Source: Actinomycetes bacterium (GTDB lineage: Bacteria > Actinomycetota > Acidimicrobiia > Spongiisociales > UBA5794). Taken from it: 24,874 nt of DNA. How positions within the stretch are numbered: the stretch's first letter is position 1; each line of letters starts with the position of its first letter. The notes below the pieces were generated by a model, which saw only the letters and a list, made by a program, of their open reading frames with translations, made no database searches and was not told where the DNA came from. Below are positions 7,209-14,514 of this stretch, piece by piece. A program made the translations under genes and the position numbers. The stretch lies in the NCBI GenBank assembly GCA_023336765.1, contig JAMBLL010000087.1:1-24874 (forward strand), written 5' to 3'.

Positions 7209-8179
7209 CCAGAGTCGGAATCGTCGGCCTCGCCCATGTCCACGCCGCCGCTTACGCCGCGATCCTGACAGACCTGGATGATGTAGAGCTCGTCGGGGTC
7301 TCGGAACCTCGACCTGAGCTTCGAAATGGCTGGACGTCGAGTGATGTGTTCGATGACATCGACGCCCTGATCCGGGCCAGGGTTGATGCTGTCATCGTGT
7401 GCACACAGACGAACGAGCATCTCGCGGCTGTGAGGCACCTCGCAGACGCCGGTGTTGATGTGTTGTGTGAGAAGCCGCTGGCAACGACCGTCGACGACGC
7501 CAGGGAGATCGTGGAAGTCTGCGATCGCGCCGGGGTCAAGCTGATGACCGCCTTCCCGATGCGTTTCAGCCCCCCGCTTATCGAAGGGGCGCAATGGATC
7601 GATGAACGGCGCGCAGGCTCGGTCCTGGCGTTCATGGGAACGAACAACGGTCGAATCCCGACCGACCATGCAGCATGGTTCGCTGACCCCGTTGCAGCAG
7701 GTGGTGGAGCGGTTATGGACCATGTTGTCCATCTTGTTGACATCATGGCATGGTGGCTTGGGGCAGAACCGATCGAAGTGTATGCGGACATCAACAAGGT
7801 GTTCCACCCTGAGGTGCTCGTCGAGACCGGTGGTGTTGTGACGATCACTTTCGACGACGGTGTCATCGGAACGATCGATTGCTCGTGGAGTCGACCTGAC
7901 AACTACCCGGTTTGGGGTGGACTCACGATCGAGACCCTGGGAACCGAGGGTGTGTTCGCTATCGATGCCTTCGCCGAACGTCTCGAGATGTGGTCGCGGG
8001 GAACATCGACCTGGGTCGACTGGGGTCATGATCCGAATCGGTCGATGATCGAACACTTCATTGGTGCGGTCCGCGGTGACCACAGCCTTGCTGTCACCGG
8101 CGTTGATGGATTGCGCGCAACTGAAGTTGCTCTCGGCACCTATCGATCAGCGATCGCCGGTCAGCCGGTAGAAGTGTGA
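7205..8179 (+). CDS. Gfo/Idh/MocA-family dehydrogenase (second)
   Basis: 324 residues; ATG overlapping the previous stop (ATGA). The Rossmann region is GIVGLAHVHAAAY, where Ala-His replaces the usual third glycine region. CEKPLATT carries E89, K90 and P91, and MDHVVHLVDIMAWW supplies the conserved His/Asp. It is distinct from its neighbour, so this is not a recent tandem duplication. In this operon it probably acts on the same imported sugar or its keto derivative. Confidence 0.88.
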   Translation: MTRVGIVGLAHVHAAAYAAILTDLDDVELVGVSEPRPELRNGWTSSDVFDDIDALIRARVDAVIVCTQTNEHLAAVRHLADAGVDVLCEKPLATTVDDAREIVEVCDRAGVKLMTAFPMRFSPPLIEGAQWIDERRAGSVLAFMGTNNGRIPTDHAAWFADPVAAGGGAVMDHVVHLVDIMAWWLGAEPIEVYADINKVFHPEVLVETGGVVTITFDDGVIGTIDCSWSRPDNYPVWGGLTIETLGTEGVFAIDAFAERLEMWSRGTSTWVDWGHDPNRSMIEHFIGAVRGDHSLAVTGVDGLRATEVALGTYRSAIAGQPVEV

Positions 8180-8221
8180 ACCGTAGCCAGGACCCTGTGT
8201 CGGACCGGGCAGGCCCGTTCC

Positions 8222-9286
8222 ATGCGTGAGGTGGTGATCACGGCGCCGCGCCGTATCGAACTTCGAACGGCCCCCGATGACCCACTCACGCCCACATCGA
8301 TCCGTGTTCGCTCCCTCTATTCGGGGATCAGTCACGGCACGGAGATGAGCTTCTACCGTGCAACGGCGCCGCAATTCTCACAAGACATCGACCACGGCCT
8401 GTTCCGGAGGCGAGAGGATGACCGCTCGCTGTTTCCGATCCTTCACGGATACGAGATGGTCGGGGAGGTGATCGAGGTCGGTCCAGATGTGCACGGGTTC
8501 GACATCGGAGATATCGCATGGACGGGTACCGCAGGGCATCCCGACACATTCGTGTGCGACACAACTGTGGGAGGCCGTCCGTTCTTCTGTGAGCGTGCGC
8601 CCGATGGTTCAGATCCCGCTGCTGGCATCTTTCTTGCCCTGGGTGGAGTCGCCTACGACGGGCACCTGACGTCTCGCCTTCGTCTCGGAGAGAGCGCGGT
8701 GATCAGCGGATTGGGAGCGGTCGGCCTCATGAACGTCCGGCTCGCAACAATGGCCGGGATATCCCCGGTGATCGTCATCGATCCGCTGGCGGACAGGAGG
8801 AACATGGCGATCGCGTGTGGTGCCGATCATGCCATCGACCCGGCGACAGGGTCGGTTGCAGAGCAGGTACGTGACCTCAACGGTGGCACGGGTGTGGACG
8901 TTGCAATCGAGACGTCCGGTAGTTGGAAGGCACTCCATGAGGCCGTGCGTTGCTGTGCCAGTAACTACGGGAGAGTGGTGGCCCTGGGGTTCTATCAGGG
9001 ACAAGGCACCGATCTCCGGCTGGGGGAAGAATTTCACCACAGCACGTTCCACTCGATGGGAGCATCGTCGATCCTTGCAATCGATCATCGCAATGCACCC
9101 GCCCCAGGACGTGCATGGGACCGCATACGCGTCTACCGAACGATCGCAAAGATGCTCGGCGATGGGACCCTTGCCGTTCGTGATCTCCTGACACACAGGT
9201 TTCCCCAGTCCCAGGCAAGCGAAGCGTTCGAACTGATCGATCAACACCCCGAGGGGATCATCAAGGTTGCCCTCACCTACGACTGA
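8222..9286 (+). CDS. Medium-chain dehydrogenase/reductase, zinc-type family without the usual zinc ligands
   Basis: 354 residues with GroES-like and Rossmann domains. The nucleotide motif GLGAVG (about 162-167) is followed by VIVIDP, whose Asp at the end of beta-2 favours NAD(H) over NADP(H). At the position of the catalytic zinc cysteine the sequence reads SGISHGTE, and the GHE element reads LHGYEMVG. The four structural-zinc cysteines are absent. It thus belongs to the subgroup with an S-G-I-S-x-G-T-E motif rather than to classical alcohol dehydrogenases. It follows the second Gfo/Idh gene by 42 nt with a weak SD. It probably carries out a further redox step on the sugar. Confidence 0.82.
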   Translation: MREVVITAPRRIELRTAPDDPLTPTSIRVRSLYSGISHGTEMSFYRATAPQFSQDIDHGLFRRREDDRSLFPILHGYEMVGEVIEVGPDVHGFDIGDIAWTGTAGHPDTFVCDTTVGGRPFFCERAPDGSDPAAGIFLALGGVAYDGHLTSRLRLGESAVISGLGAVGLMNVRLATMAGISPVIVIDPLADRRNMAIACGADHAIDPATGSVAEQVRDLNGGTGVDVAIETSGSWKALHEAVRCCASNYGRVVALGFYQGQGTDLRLGEEFHHSTFHSMGASSILAIDHRNAPAPGRAWDRIRVYRTIAKMLGDGTLAVRDLLTHRFPQSQASEAFELIDQHPEGIIKVALTYD

Positions 9287-9321
9287 CACCGTCAATTGAC
9301 CCAGAGGAGGCGTCGACGCAC

Positions 9322-10125
9322 ATGGCCAAAGTGTTCTACATCGGTGACTGGGCGGTGTCGCTCGGTCCTATATTCGCTGAGACTCCGTTCAACTACGCGT
9401 ACAAAGGGCTGCAAACGTTCCGCTACGACCACTATCTCAAGGAGGCGATCGAATCGACCGGTGAGCACACGTGTGACACGTGCTCGACATGGGACTTCTA
9501 CGGTATGCCGCCAGGACGTTACGAGGAGATCCTCGCTGACTACGATATCGTCGTGTTCTCCGATGTCGAGGCCAAGAACTTCCAACTCTCCCCACAGTTC
9601 TTCGACCGCAACGTGTTCGGTTCGGGGATCATCACCTATCCCGACAGAGTCAGGCTCACGGTCGAGGCCGTCGAAGACGGGATGCTCATTATGTTCATGG
9701 GCGGATGGTTGTCGTTCAACGGGGAGTTGGGCAAAGGAGGCTGGGGCAGGACAGGGCTCGCCGAGGTCCTGCCGGTGCGTTGCCTCGAGAGAGAAGACCT
9801 CGTCGAGAACACGGAGGGATTCCACATGAGTCGCATTGGGAATGGGTTCGTCCCTGGACTCGACATGTCGACCGCGCCCCCGATCCTCGGATACAACGAG
9901 GTTGTTGTCCGTTCTGGCGCGATGGTGCACGTTGAGGTCACCGAGACGGGCGACCCTCTCGTTGTGACCAGGCGGCATGGCAGGGGGGCGGTCCTTGCGT
10001 ACATGTCTGATCCTGCGCCCCACTGGGGCTGTAACTTTGTGCAGTGGGACGACTACAGCAGGTTCTGGACGGGTGCCGTTGAGTACCTTGTGGACATGAC
10101 TCGAGAGACAGGGAGAACATCATGA
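9322..10125 (+). CDS. Glutamine-amidotransferase-fold protein, PF07090-like
   Basis: 267 residues beginning MAKVFYIGDWAVSLGP. They resemble the cytoplasmic putative glutamine amidotransferase family once called DUF1355. The class I GATase-like core is seen in DYDIVVFSDVEAKNF and in MLIMFMGGWLSFNG, where the nucleophile elbow would lie. There is no Cys at that elbow, so glutaminase chemistry is unlikely. ThuA of trehalose catabolism has the same fold, so a role on an oxidised glycoside is a possible analogy, not shown here. AGGAGG lies 11 nt before the ATG. The stop overlaps the aldo/keto reductase start (ATGA). Confidence 0.7.
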   Translation: MAKVFYIGDWAVSLGPIFAETPFNYAYKGLQTFRYDHYLKEAIESTGEHTCDTCSTWDFYGMPPGRYEEILADYDIVVFSDVEAKNFQLSPQFFDRNVFGSGIITYPDRVRLTVEAVEDGMLIMFMGGWLSFNGELGKGGWGRTGLAEVLPVRCLEREDLVENTEGFHMSRIGNGFVPGLDMSTAPPILGYNEVVVRSGAMVHVEVTETGDPLVVTRRHGRGAVLAYMSDPAPHWGCNFVQWDDYSRFWTGAVEYLVDMTRETGRTS

Positions 10126-11108
10126 AGTACCGGCAACTTGGAAGCACGGGATACGAGGTCTCTGAGATCGGATTCGGCGCATGGGCGATCGGGGCAGACT
10201 GGGGGAACGTGGATGACACGACCGCCATGGCTGCGCTGAACGCAGCAGTCGATGCTGGAGTGACGTTCATCGACACGGCAGATGTCTACGGCGACGGACG
10301 CAGCGAACGGTTCGTGGCACAACTCGTGAAGGAACGCCCCGACGTCGATCTCGTTGTGGCAACCAAAGCGGGCCGCAGACTCGACCCGCACGCGGCGGAC
10401 GGATACACGGGAGCCAACATCGAGGCGTTCATCGACCGCAGCCTGGTGAACCTCGAGACGGATTCACTCGACCTGCTGCAACTGCACTGCCCTCCGACTG
10501 ACGTGTACTACCGACCAGAGATGTTCGCCGCACTCGACGATATGAAGGCGAAGGGGAAGGTCAAACACTACGGCGTGAGCGTGGAGCGTGTCGAGGAAGC
10601 GGTGAAGGCCATCGAATACCCCGGTGTGGAGACCGTCCAGATCATCTTCAACATGTTCCGACAACGACCAGCGGAGCGATTCCTCGACCTAGCGGTCGCA
10701 GGCAACATCGGCGTGATCGTGCGAGTACCGCTAGCGAGCGGACTGCTCACGGGCAAGATGCGAGCCGACACGGAGTTTGCAGCCAGCGACCACCGCAACT
10801 ACAACCGCCACGGCGAGGCGTTCGACGTCGGAGAGACCTTTGCGGGAGTGGACTATCCAACGGGTCTCGCCGCTGTGGACGAGATAGAGACCCTGCGGCC
10901 GGCAGACTCGACGATGGCGCAGTTCGCCCTCAAGTGGATCCTCATGCACGACGGTGTCTCCACTGCAATACCCGGGGCAAAGAATCCTGACCAGACCGTC
11001 GCGAACGCGGCTGCGTCGGGCCTCTCTCCTCTGGATGCTCAGACGATGGAAGGTGTTGCCGACATCTACCGACGTTCGATCCAGCCACAGGTGCACGCTC
11101 GCTGGTAG
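10122..11108 (+). CDS. Aldo/keto reductase
   Basis: 328 residues, a (beta/alpha)8 NADPH-dependent reductase. The catalytic tetrad is visible: D51 and Y56 in FIDTADVYGDG, K82 in VATKAG and H122 in LLQLHCPP. The cofactor loop RVPLASGLLTGK and the late AIPGAKNPDQ segment also fit. The start overlaps the preceding stop by 4 nt. This is the last gene of the sugar operon; a 42-nt gap with a 15-bp palindrome separates it from the next gene. Confidence 0.92.
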   Translation: MKYRQLGSTGYEVSEIGFGAWAIGADWGNVDDTTAMAALNAAVDAGVTFIDTADVYGDGRSERFVAQLVKERPDVDLVVATKAGRRLDPHAADGYTGANIEAFIDRSLVNLETDSLDLLQLHCPPTDVYYRPEMFAALDDMKAKGKVKHYGVSVERVEEAVKAIEYPGVETVQIIFNMFRQRPAERFLDLAVAGNIGVIVRVPLASGLLTGKMRADTEFAASDHRNYNRHGEAFDVGETFAGVDYPTGLAAVDEIETLRPADSTMAQFALKWILMHDGVSTAIPGAKNPDQTVANAAASGLSPLDAQTMEGVADIYRRSIQPQVHARW

Positions 11109-11118
11109 GGCACGGGCC

Positions 11119-11133
11119 TTCCTGTCACAGGAA
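11119..11133 (+). promoter_or_regulatory. Perfect 15-bp palindrome before the second unknown-family gene
   Basis: TTCCTGTCACAGGAA is a perfect inverted repeat around a central C. It lies between the aldo/keto reductase stop and the ATG at 11151. It could be an operator or a short transcript hairpin. No U-tract follows. No equivalent was seen upstream of the first family copy. Confidence 0.35.
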
Positions 11134-11150
11134 ACTGACATGATCGCCCC

Positions 11151-12041
11151 ATGAGTAGTCTGACCTGTACGCCGAACCGGAGCGATCGAATATCACAAGC
11201 ACCGAGAGCCACGCTCACGATCCAGCTGGATATCGGGGAAGATGGTTCTCTCTCTGAGGAAGAACTCACTGCGATTCAACGATCGGTGATGCGCGGTGTG
11301 GAGCGTATCGCGCGTGCCCTGAACGATCGTGCAGGGGGAGGGCGGAGTCCGGCGTTCCTCAAAGATCTGTCTGTTCTTGTGCCGATGGCCATCGATGTCG
11401 ACCGGTCGATGATCTCCTTCGAGGCGCCTCACGACACCGAACAGTTCCCCATCGATTTCGGAAAGGGCGATGCGGGTGTGCAGGCGACCGAGCTATTCGT
11501 GCACTCCATCGGTGCACTCCTCGACGGCAGGGACCTGAGTGAGGCAATCGGAGATCCGGCGTCGCGCTCGGTGCACAGGTTCATGCGCTCGGTGGACGCT
11601 CACCACGCGGTGCAGGTGGTCGCATCGGTGGGGGAGACAGAGACCGCGATCGAGTTCGACCCTGCAGAGGCCCCGAAAGGTGAGAGACGAAGGTCAGCCA
11701 CCTCGTTGTCGTTCGTGGGGAGGTTGTACGGTGCCAATCTCGGAACGCGTACCTTCAGGTTCAAGGATGAACTCGGGCGCACTCGACTCGTAACCGTGGG
11801 AGAGGACCTTGACGAGATTGCTCTGGCCCGTGAACTGCTCGGAGATATCGCCTACGTCGATGCGAACGCCAGCGATGAGGATTCCAGCAGGTTCATCGCG
11901 TCCGCGATTCAGAGGGTTGATCCCCTGGTTGCATCGCAGTACGAGGCATGGGATGCAGGAACTGCGCTGACCGGACACGAGACCAGAGATGTCGTCGAGG
12001 AACTCCAGATACCAGGCCTCGGGATCGAAGGGGGCAGCTGA
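11151..12041 (+). CDS. Unknown family protein (copy 2), overlapping a sirtuin gene
   Basis: 296 residues, paralogous to the protein at 343-1278 from the first residues (MSSL, SQAPRA) to the C-terminal YEAWDAGTALTG and IPGL. No recognised domain, signal peptide or membrane segment. Compared with copy 1 it ends right after IPGL (IPGLGIEGGS) and lacks the DGEEFEAFWAAVNE tail. The stop TGA overlaps the ATG of the sirtuin gene by 1 nt (TGATG), so the pair should be translationally coupled. Copy 1 is coupled in the same way to a PIN nuclease, which suggests a common adaptor, sensor or antitoxin with exchangeable partners; that is inference. Confidence 0.8.
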   Translation: MSSLTCTPNRSDRISQAPRATLTIQLDIGEDGSLSEEELTAIQRSVMRGVERIARALNDRAGGGRSPAFLKDLSVLVPMAIDVDRSMISFEAPHDTEQFPIDFGKGDAGVQATELFVHSIGALLDGRDLSEAIGDPASRSVHRFMRSVDAHHAVQVVASVGETETAIEFDPAEAPKGERRRSATSLSFVGRLYGANLGTRTFRFKDELGRTRLVTVGEDLDEIALARELLGDIAYVDANASDEDSSRFIASAIQRVDPLVASQYEAWDAGTALTGHETRDVVEELQIPGLGIEGGS

Positions 12042-12799
12042 TGACGGACGGTGTGCACGAACTCTCGATGCTGATCGGTGGCGCCGATGCCATTCTGATC
12101 GTCACGGGGGCGGGTGTTTCCACAGAGACGGGGATCCCCGACTTCCGCGGTCCCCAGGGTGTGTGGAACACGCAGCGGCCTGTTATGTACCAGGACTTCC
12201 TGACAAGCGAGGCGGATCGGGTTACGTACTGGAATCAGAAGGTGCTCGCTGCCGAGACCATCGAGGTGGCGAAACCCGGTGCCGTGCACAAGGCATGCGT
12301 AGTACTCGAAAACGCAGGAAAACTCGAAGCGATCGTCACCCAGAACATCGACGGACTCCACACCATCGCGAAATCCTCGGAGGAAAGGGTCGTCGAGGTC
12401 CACGGAACTGGGCGCGAAGCTGTGTGCCTCACCTGCAAAGGGCGCTCCCCGATCGTCCCCCATCTGAAAGCGTTCACCGATACCGGTGTCCCCCCGCGCT
12501 GTCATTGTGGGGGCTTGCTCAAGCCCGCAACGATCAGTTTCGGGCAGCAACTGGATCCGAAGACGATGGCCCAGGCAACACAGGCTGCCGAGGCGTGCGA
12601 TCTCGTCATCGCAATGGGCACAACACTCTCCGTGTACCCCGCAGCAGAGATCCCGCTTATTGCAGCCCGCCGGGGCGTTCCCTACGTGATCATCAACCAG
12701 GGTGATACCGAACACGACGGTATGCCGTACATCACCCTCCGCATCGAGGCCCCCGTCGGCCCCACATTCTCCCAAGCCGTCACCCAAGCCCTCACTTAG
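12041..12799 (+). CDS. Sir2-family NAD-dependent protein deacylase (sirtuin)
   Basis: 252 residues from the ATG at 12041. A longer frame from 11948 overlaps the previous gene and is rejected. NAD-binding GAGVSTETGIPDFRG (23-37), QNIDGLH (101-107) and the catalytic H121 in VEVHGTG are intact. The zinc ligands are C129/C132 (CLTC) and C154/C156 (CHCGG). GTTLSVYPAA and INQGD complete the NAD pocket. Sirtuins remove acyl groups from lysines and release nicotinamide and O-acyl-ADP-ribose. The intact zinc site points to a classical deacylase rather than the NADase-type SIR2 domains of phage-defence proteins. Copy 2 of the unknown family lies immediately upstream; pncB and pncA, which recycle nicotinamide, are nearby. 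Confidence 0.92.
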   Translation: MTDGVHELSMLIGGADAILIVTGAGVSTETGIPDFRGPQGVWNTQRPVMYQDFLTSEADRVTYWNQKVLAAETIEVAKPGAVHKACVVLENAGKLEAIVTQNIDGLHTIAKSSEERVVEVHGTGREAVCLTCKGRSPIVPHLKAFTDTGVPPRCHCGGLLKPATISFGQQLDPKTMAQATQAAEACDLVIAMGTTLSVYPAAEIPLIAARRGVPYVIINQGDTEHDGMPYITLRIEAPVGPTFSQAVTQALT

Positions 12800-12806
12800 A
12801 CGCTGT

Positions 12807-12914
12807 GAACCCTGGGTTCGCGGCGTCGTATATGGCGCTGTGAGCCCGCGGAACCCTTGACGCCCCGAACCCAGGGTTCGCGGCGTCGTATATGGCGCCG
12901 TGAGCCCGCGGAAC
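12807..12914. repeat. Intergenic doublet of a 48-bp repeat, 60-bp period
   Basis: Copies at 12807-12854 and 12867-12914 match at 46 of 48 bases; a 12-bp spacer separates them. Each begins with a palindrome, GAACCCWGGGTTC (W is T in copy 1, A in copy 2), continues CGGCGTCGTATATGGCGC and ends CCGCGGAAC. The GGTTCGCGG and CCGCGGAACC parts can also pair imperfectly within a copy. The doublet fills half of the sirtuin-fumC gap. There is no coding potential beyond shadow frames. Confidence 0.85.
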
Positions 12915-13009
12915 AGAAGAGGAGAGGAGGGGCTGGTGGCGAATCGCTGAGTCGTAGGGTCACTATTCTTGTGGGTGCAGCGTGAATCGACGATCTGAGG
13001 AGACGGAAC

Positions 13010-14398
13010 ATGCGCATCGAACGTGACTCCATGGGGGACGTACCCGTACCCGAAGGCGCCTACTACGGGGCATCGACCCAGAGGGCCGTTGACAACTTCC
13101 CGATCTCGAACCTCCGATTCGGCCGCACCTTCATCTGGGCGATGGGCCTGCTCAAGGCATCTGCGGCAGTGGTGAACAAGGAGATGGGTTCCGTTAACGC
13201 CGAAAAGGCCGATGCGATCATCGAGGCTGCCACGGAGGTCATGGACGGCGACCTCGACGACCATTTCGTCCTGGACATCTTCCAGACGGGCTCTGGTACG
13301 TCAACGAACATGAACGCCAACGAGGTCATCGCCAATCGCGCCTCAGAGATCCTCGGCGCTGAACTCGGCTCCAAACTCGTCCACCCGAACGATCATGTCA
13401 ATGCCGGACAGTCCTCCAACGACACGATCCCGACAGCGATTCACGTCGCGGCTGTCGCGGGAATCGAACTGAACCTGCTCCCTGCCCTCGATGCCCTTGC
13501 GGTGTCCCTCGAGGCGAAGGCAGTCGAGTTCGACGATATCTTGAAGTCCGGCCGCACGCACCTGATGGACGCGACGCCGGTTCGCCTTGGCCAGGAGTTC
13601 GGTGGATACGCCGTCCAGGTTGGCAACGGTGCACAACGGATCCGTTCTGTGCTCCCGGAAATGCTCGAGCTTGCGCTTGGCGGCACGGCTGTCGGAACGG
13701 GGATCAACGCCCCAGACGGCTTCCCCGCAGCAACGATCGCCGAGATGGCCCGTCGCTCTGGTTACGACTTTGTCGAGGCCCCCAACCACTTTGAGGCTCA
13801 GGCTGCCAAGGACGCTGCGGTCAGTGCGTCGGGTGCGCTCAAGACTGTTGCTGTGTCACTGTTCAAGATCGCAAATGACCTTCGTTGGATGTCGAGCGGG
13901 CCCCGCACGGCCATCGCAGAGATCACGCTGCCCTCGCTCCAGCCAGGCAGTTCGATCATGCCTGGAAAGGTTAATCCCGTCATCTCCGAGATGATGATGC
14001 AGGTGGCAAGCCAGGTGATCGGAAATGACGCAGCTATCACATGGGGTGGAGCGAATGGCAACTTCGAACTCAATGTGATGATGCCGCTCATCGCACATAA
14101 CCTCCTTGAATCCATCGATCTCCTCGCCTCAGCTGCGAATGTCATGAGAGAGAAGATGGTTGATGGCATCGAGGCCAATGAGGACCGTGCCACATTCCTA
14201 CTCGAGCAGAACGTGATCATCATCACTGCGCTCGTCCCGGTTATCGGGTACGACAAATCCGCAGAGGTCGCAAAGAAGGCCTTCAAAGAGGGACGCGGTG
14301 TACGCGAGGTTGCCCTCGAACTCGGCGTGCTCCCCGAGGACGAACTCGACCGAGCCCTCGATCTGCGCCCCATGACCGAAGGCGGAGTAGTGGGATAG
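13010..14398 (+). CDS. fumC: Class II fumarate hydratase
   Basis: 462 residues, the normal length of FumC, which interconverts fumarate and malate in the TCA cycle as an iron-independent homotetramer. The superfamily signature GSSIMPGKVNP lies at 313-323. TGSGTSTNMNANEV, GRTHLMDATPVRLGQE and NHFEAQAAKDA are the substrate-site segments that separate fumarases from aspartases. The start is ATG with GAGGAGA 8 nt upstream. A TATTCT at 12963-12968 might serve as a -10, but no convincing -35 was found. The stop codon is the first base run of the heptamer array that follows. Confidence 0.96.
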   Translation: MRIERDSMGDVPVPEGAYYGASTQRAVDNFPISNLRFGRTFIWAMGLLKASAAVVNKEMGSVNAEKADAIIEAATEVMDGDLDDHFVLDIFQTGSGTSTNMNANEVIANRASEILGAELGSKLVHPNDHVNAGQSSNDTIPTAIHVAAVAGIELNLLPALDALAVSLEAKAVEFDDILKSGRTHLMDATPVRLGQEFGGYAVQVGNGAQRIRSVLPEMLELALGGTAVGTGINAPDGFPAATIAEMARRSGYDFVEAPNHFEAQAAKDAAVSASGALKTVAVSLFKIANDLRWMSSGPRTAIAEITLPSLQPGSSIMPGKVNPVISEMMMQVASQVIGNDAAITWGGANGNFELNVMMPLIAHNLLESIDLLASAANVMREKMVDGIEANEDRATFLLEQNVIIITALVPVIGYDKSAEVAKKAFKEGRGVREVALELGVLPEDELDRALDLRPMTEGGVVG

Positions 14399-14510
14399 AG
14401 CACAGAGCACAGAGCACAGATAAGAGAGCACAGAATTGTCCCCGGCTCGCCGATAGTCACTGCTGACGAGCAGAGGTTCTGTGCTCTGTGTTCTGTATTC
14501 TGTATTCTTC
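14397..14510. repeat. Inverted pair of heptamer arrays filling the fumC-pncB gap
   Basis: The left array is AGAGCAC x3, then AGATAAG, AGAGCAC and AGAA, starting inside the fumC stop codon. The right array reads TTCTGTG, CTCTGTG, TTCTGTA, TTCTGTA, ending 4 nt before the pncB ATG. GAGCACAGAA (14426-14435) and TTCTGTGCTC (14477-14486) form a perfect 10-bp stem around a 41-nt loop. The sufS-sufU gap has the same architecture in the same orientation relative to its genes. Confidence 0.8.
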
Positions 14511-14514
14511 TTCC

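Noticed and set aside
6968..8083. 371-residue open frame on the minus strand
   Set aside because: Antisense to both Gfo/Idh/MocA genes, whose catalytic motifs are clear; no domain of its own.
12041..12799. Sirtuin as a phage-defence NADase
   Set aside because: The protein is a single, classical Sir2 domain with intact zinc cysteines and catalytic His, as in housekeeping deacylases. Nothing here shows NADase toxicity.
12963..12968. TATTCT as the fumC promoter -10
   Set aside because: No acceptable -35 was found at 16-18 bp, so it was not listed as a promoter.
11909..13264. 451-residue open frame on the minus strand
   Set aside because: It runs antisense through the sirtuin gene, the 48-bp doublet and the start of fumC. 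Its repetitive FRGLTAPYTTPRT segment is just the doublet translated, and it has no recognisable domain.
14399..14514. CRISPR array
   Set aside because: The short units are contiguous heptamers without spacers, and the second block is in inverted orientation; there are no cas genes.
14488..14514. N-terminal extension of PncB (MFCILYSSS)
   Set aside because: These codons are translated heptamer repeat and are not PncB-like; the conserved start is the ATG at 14515.
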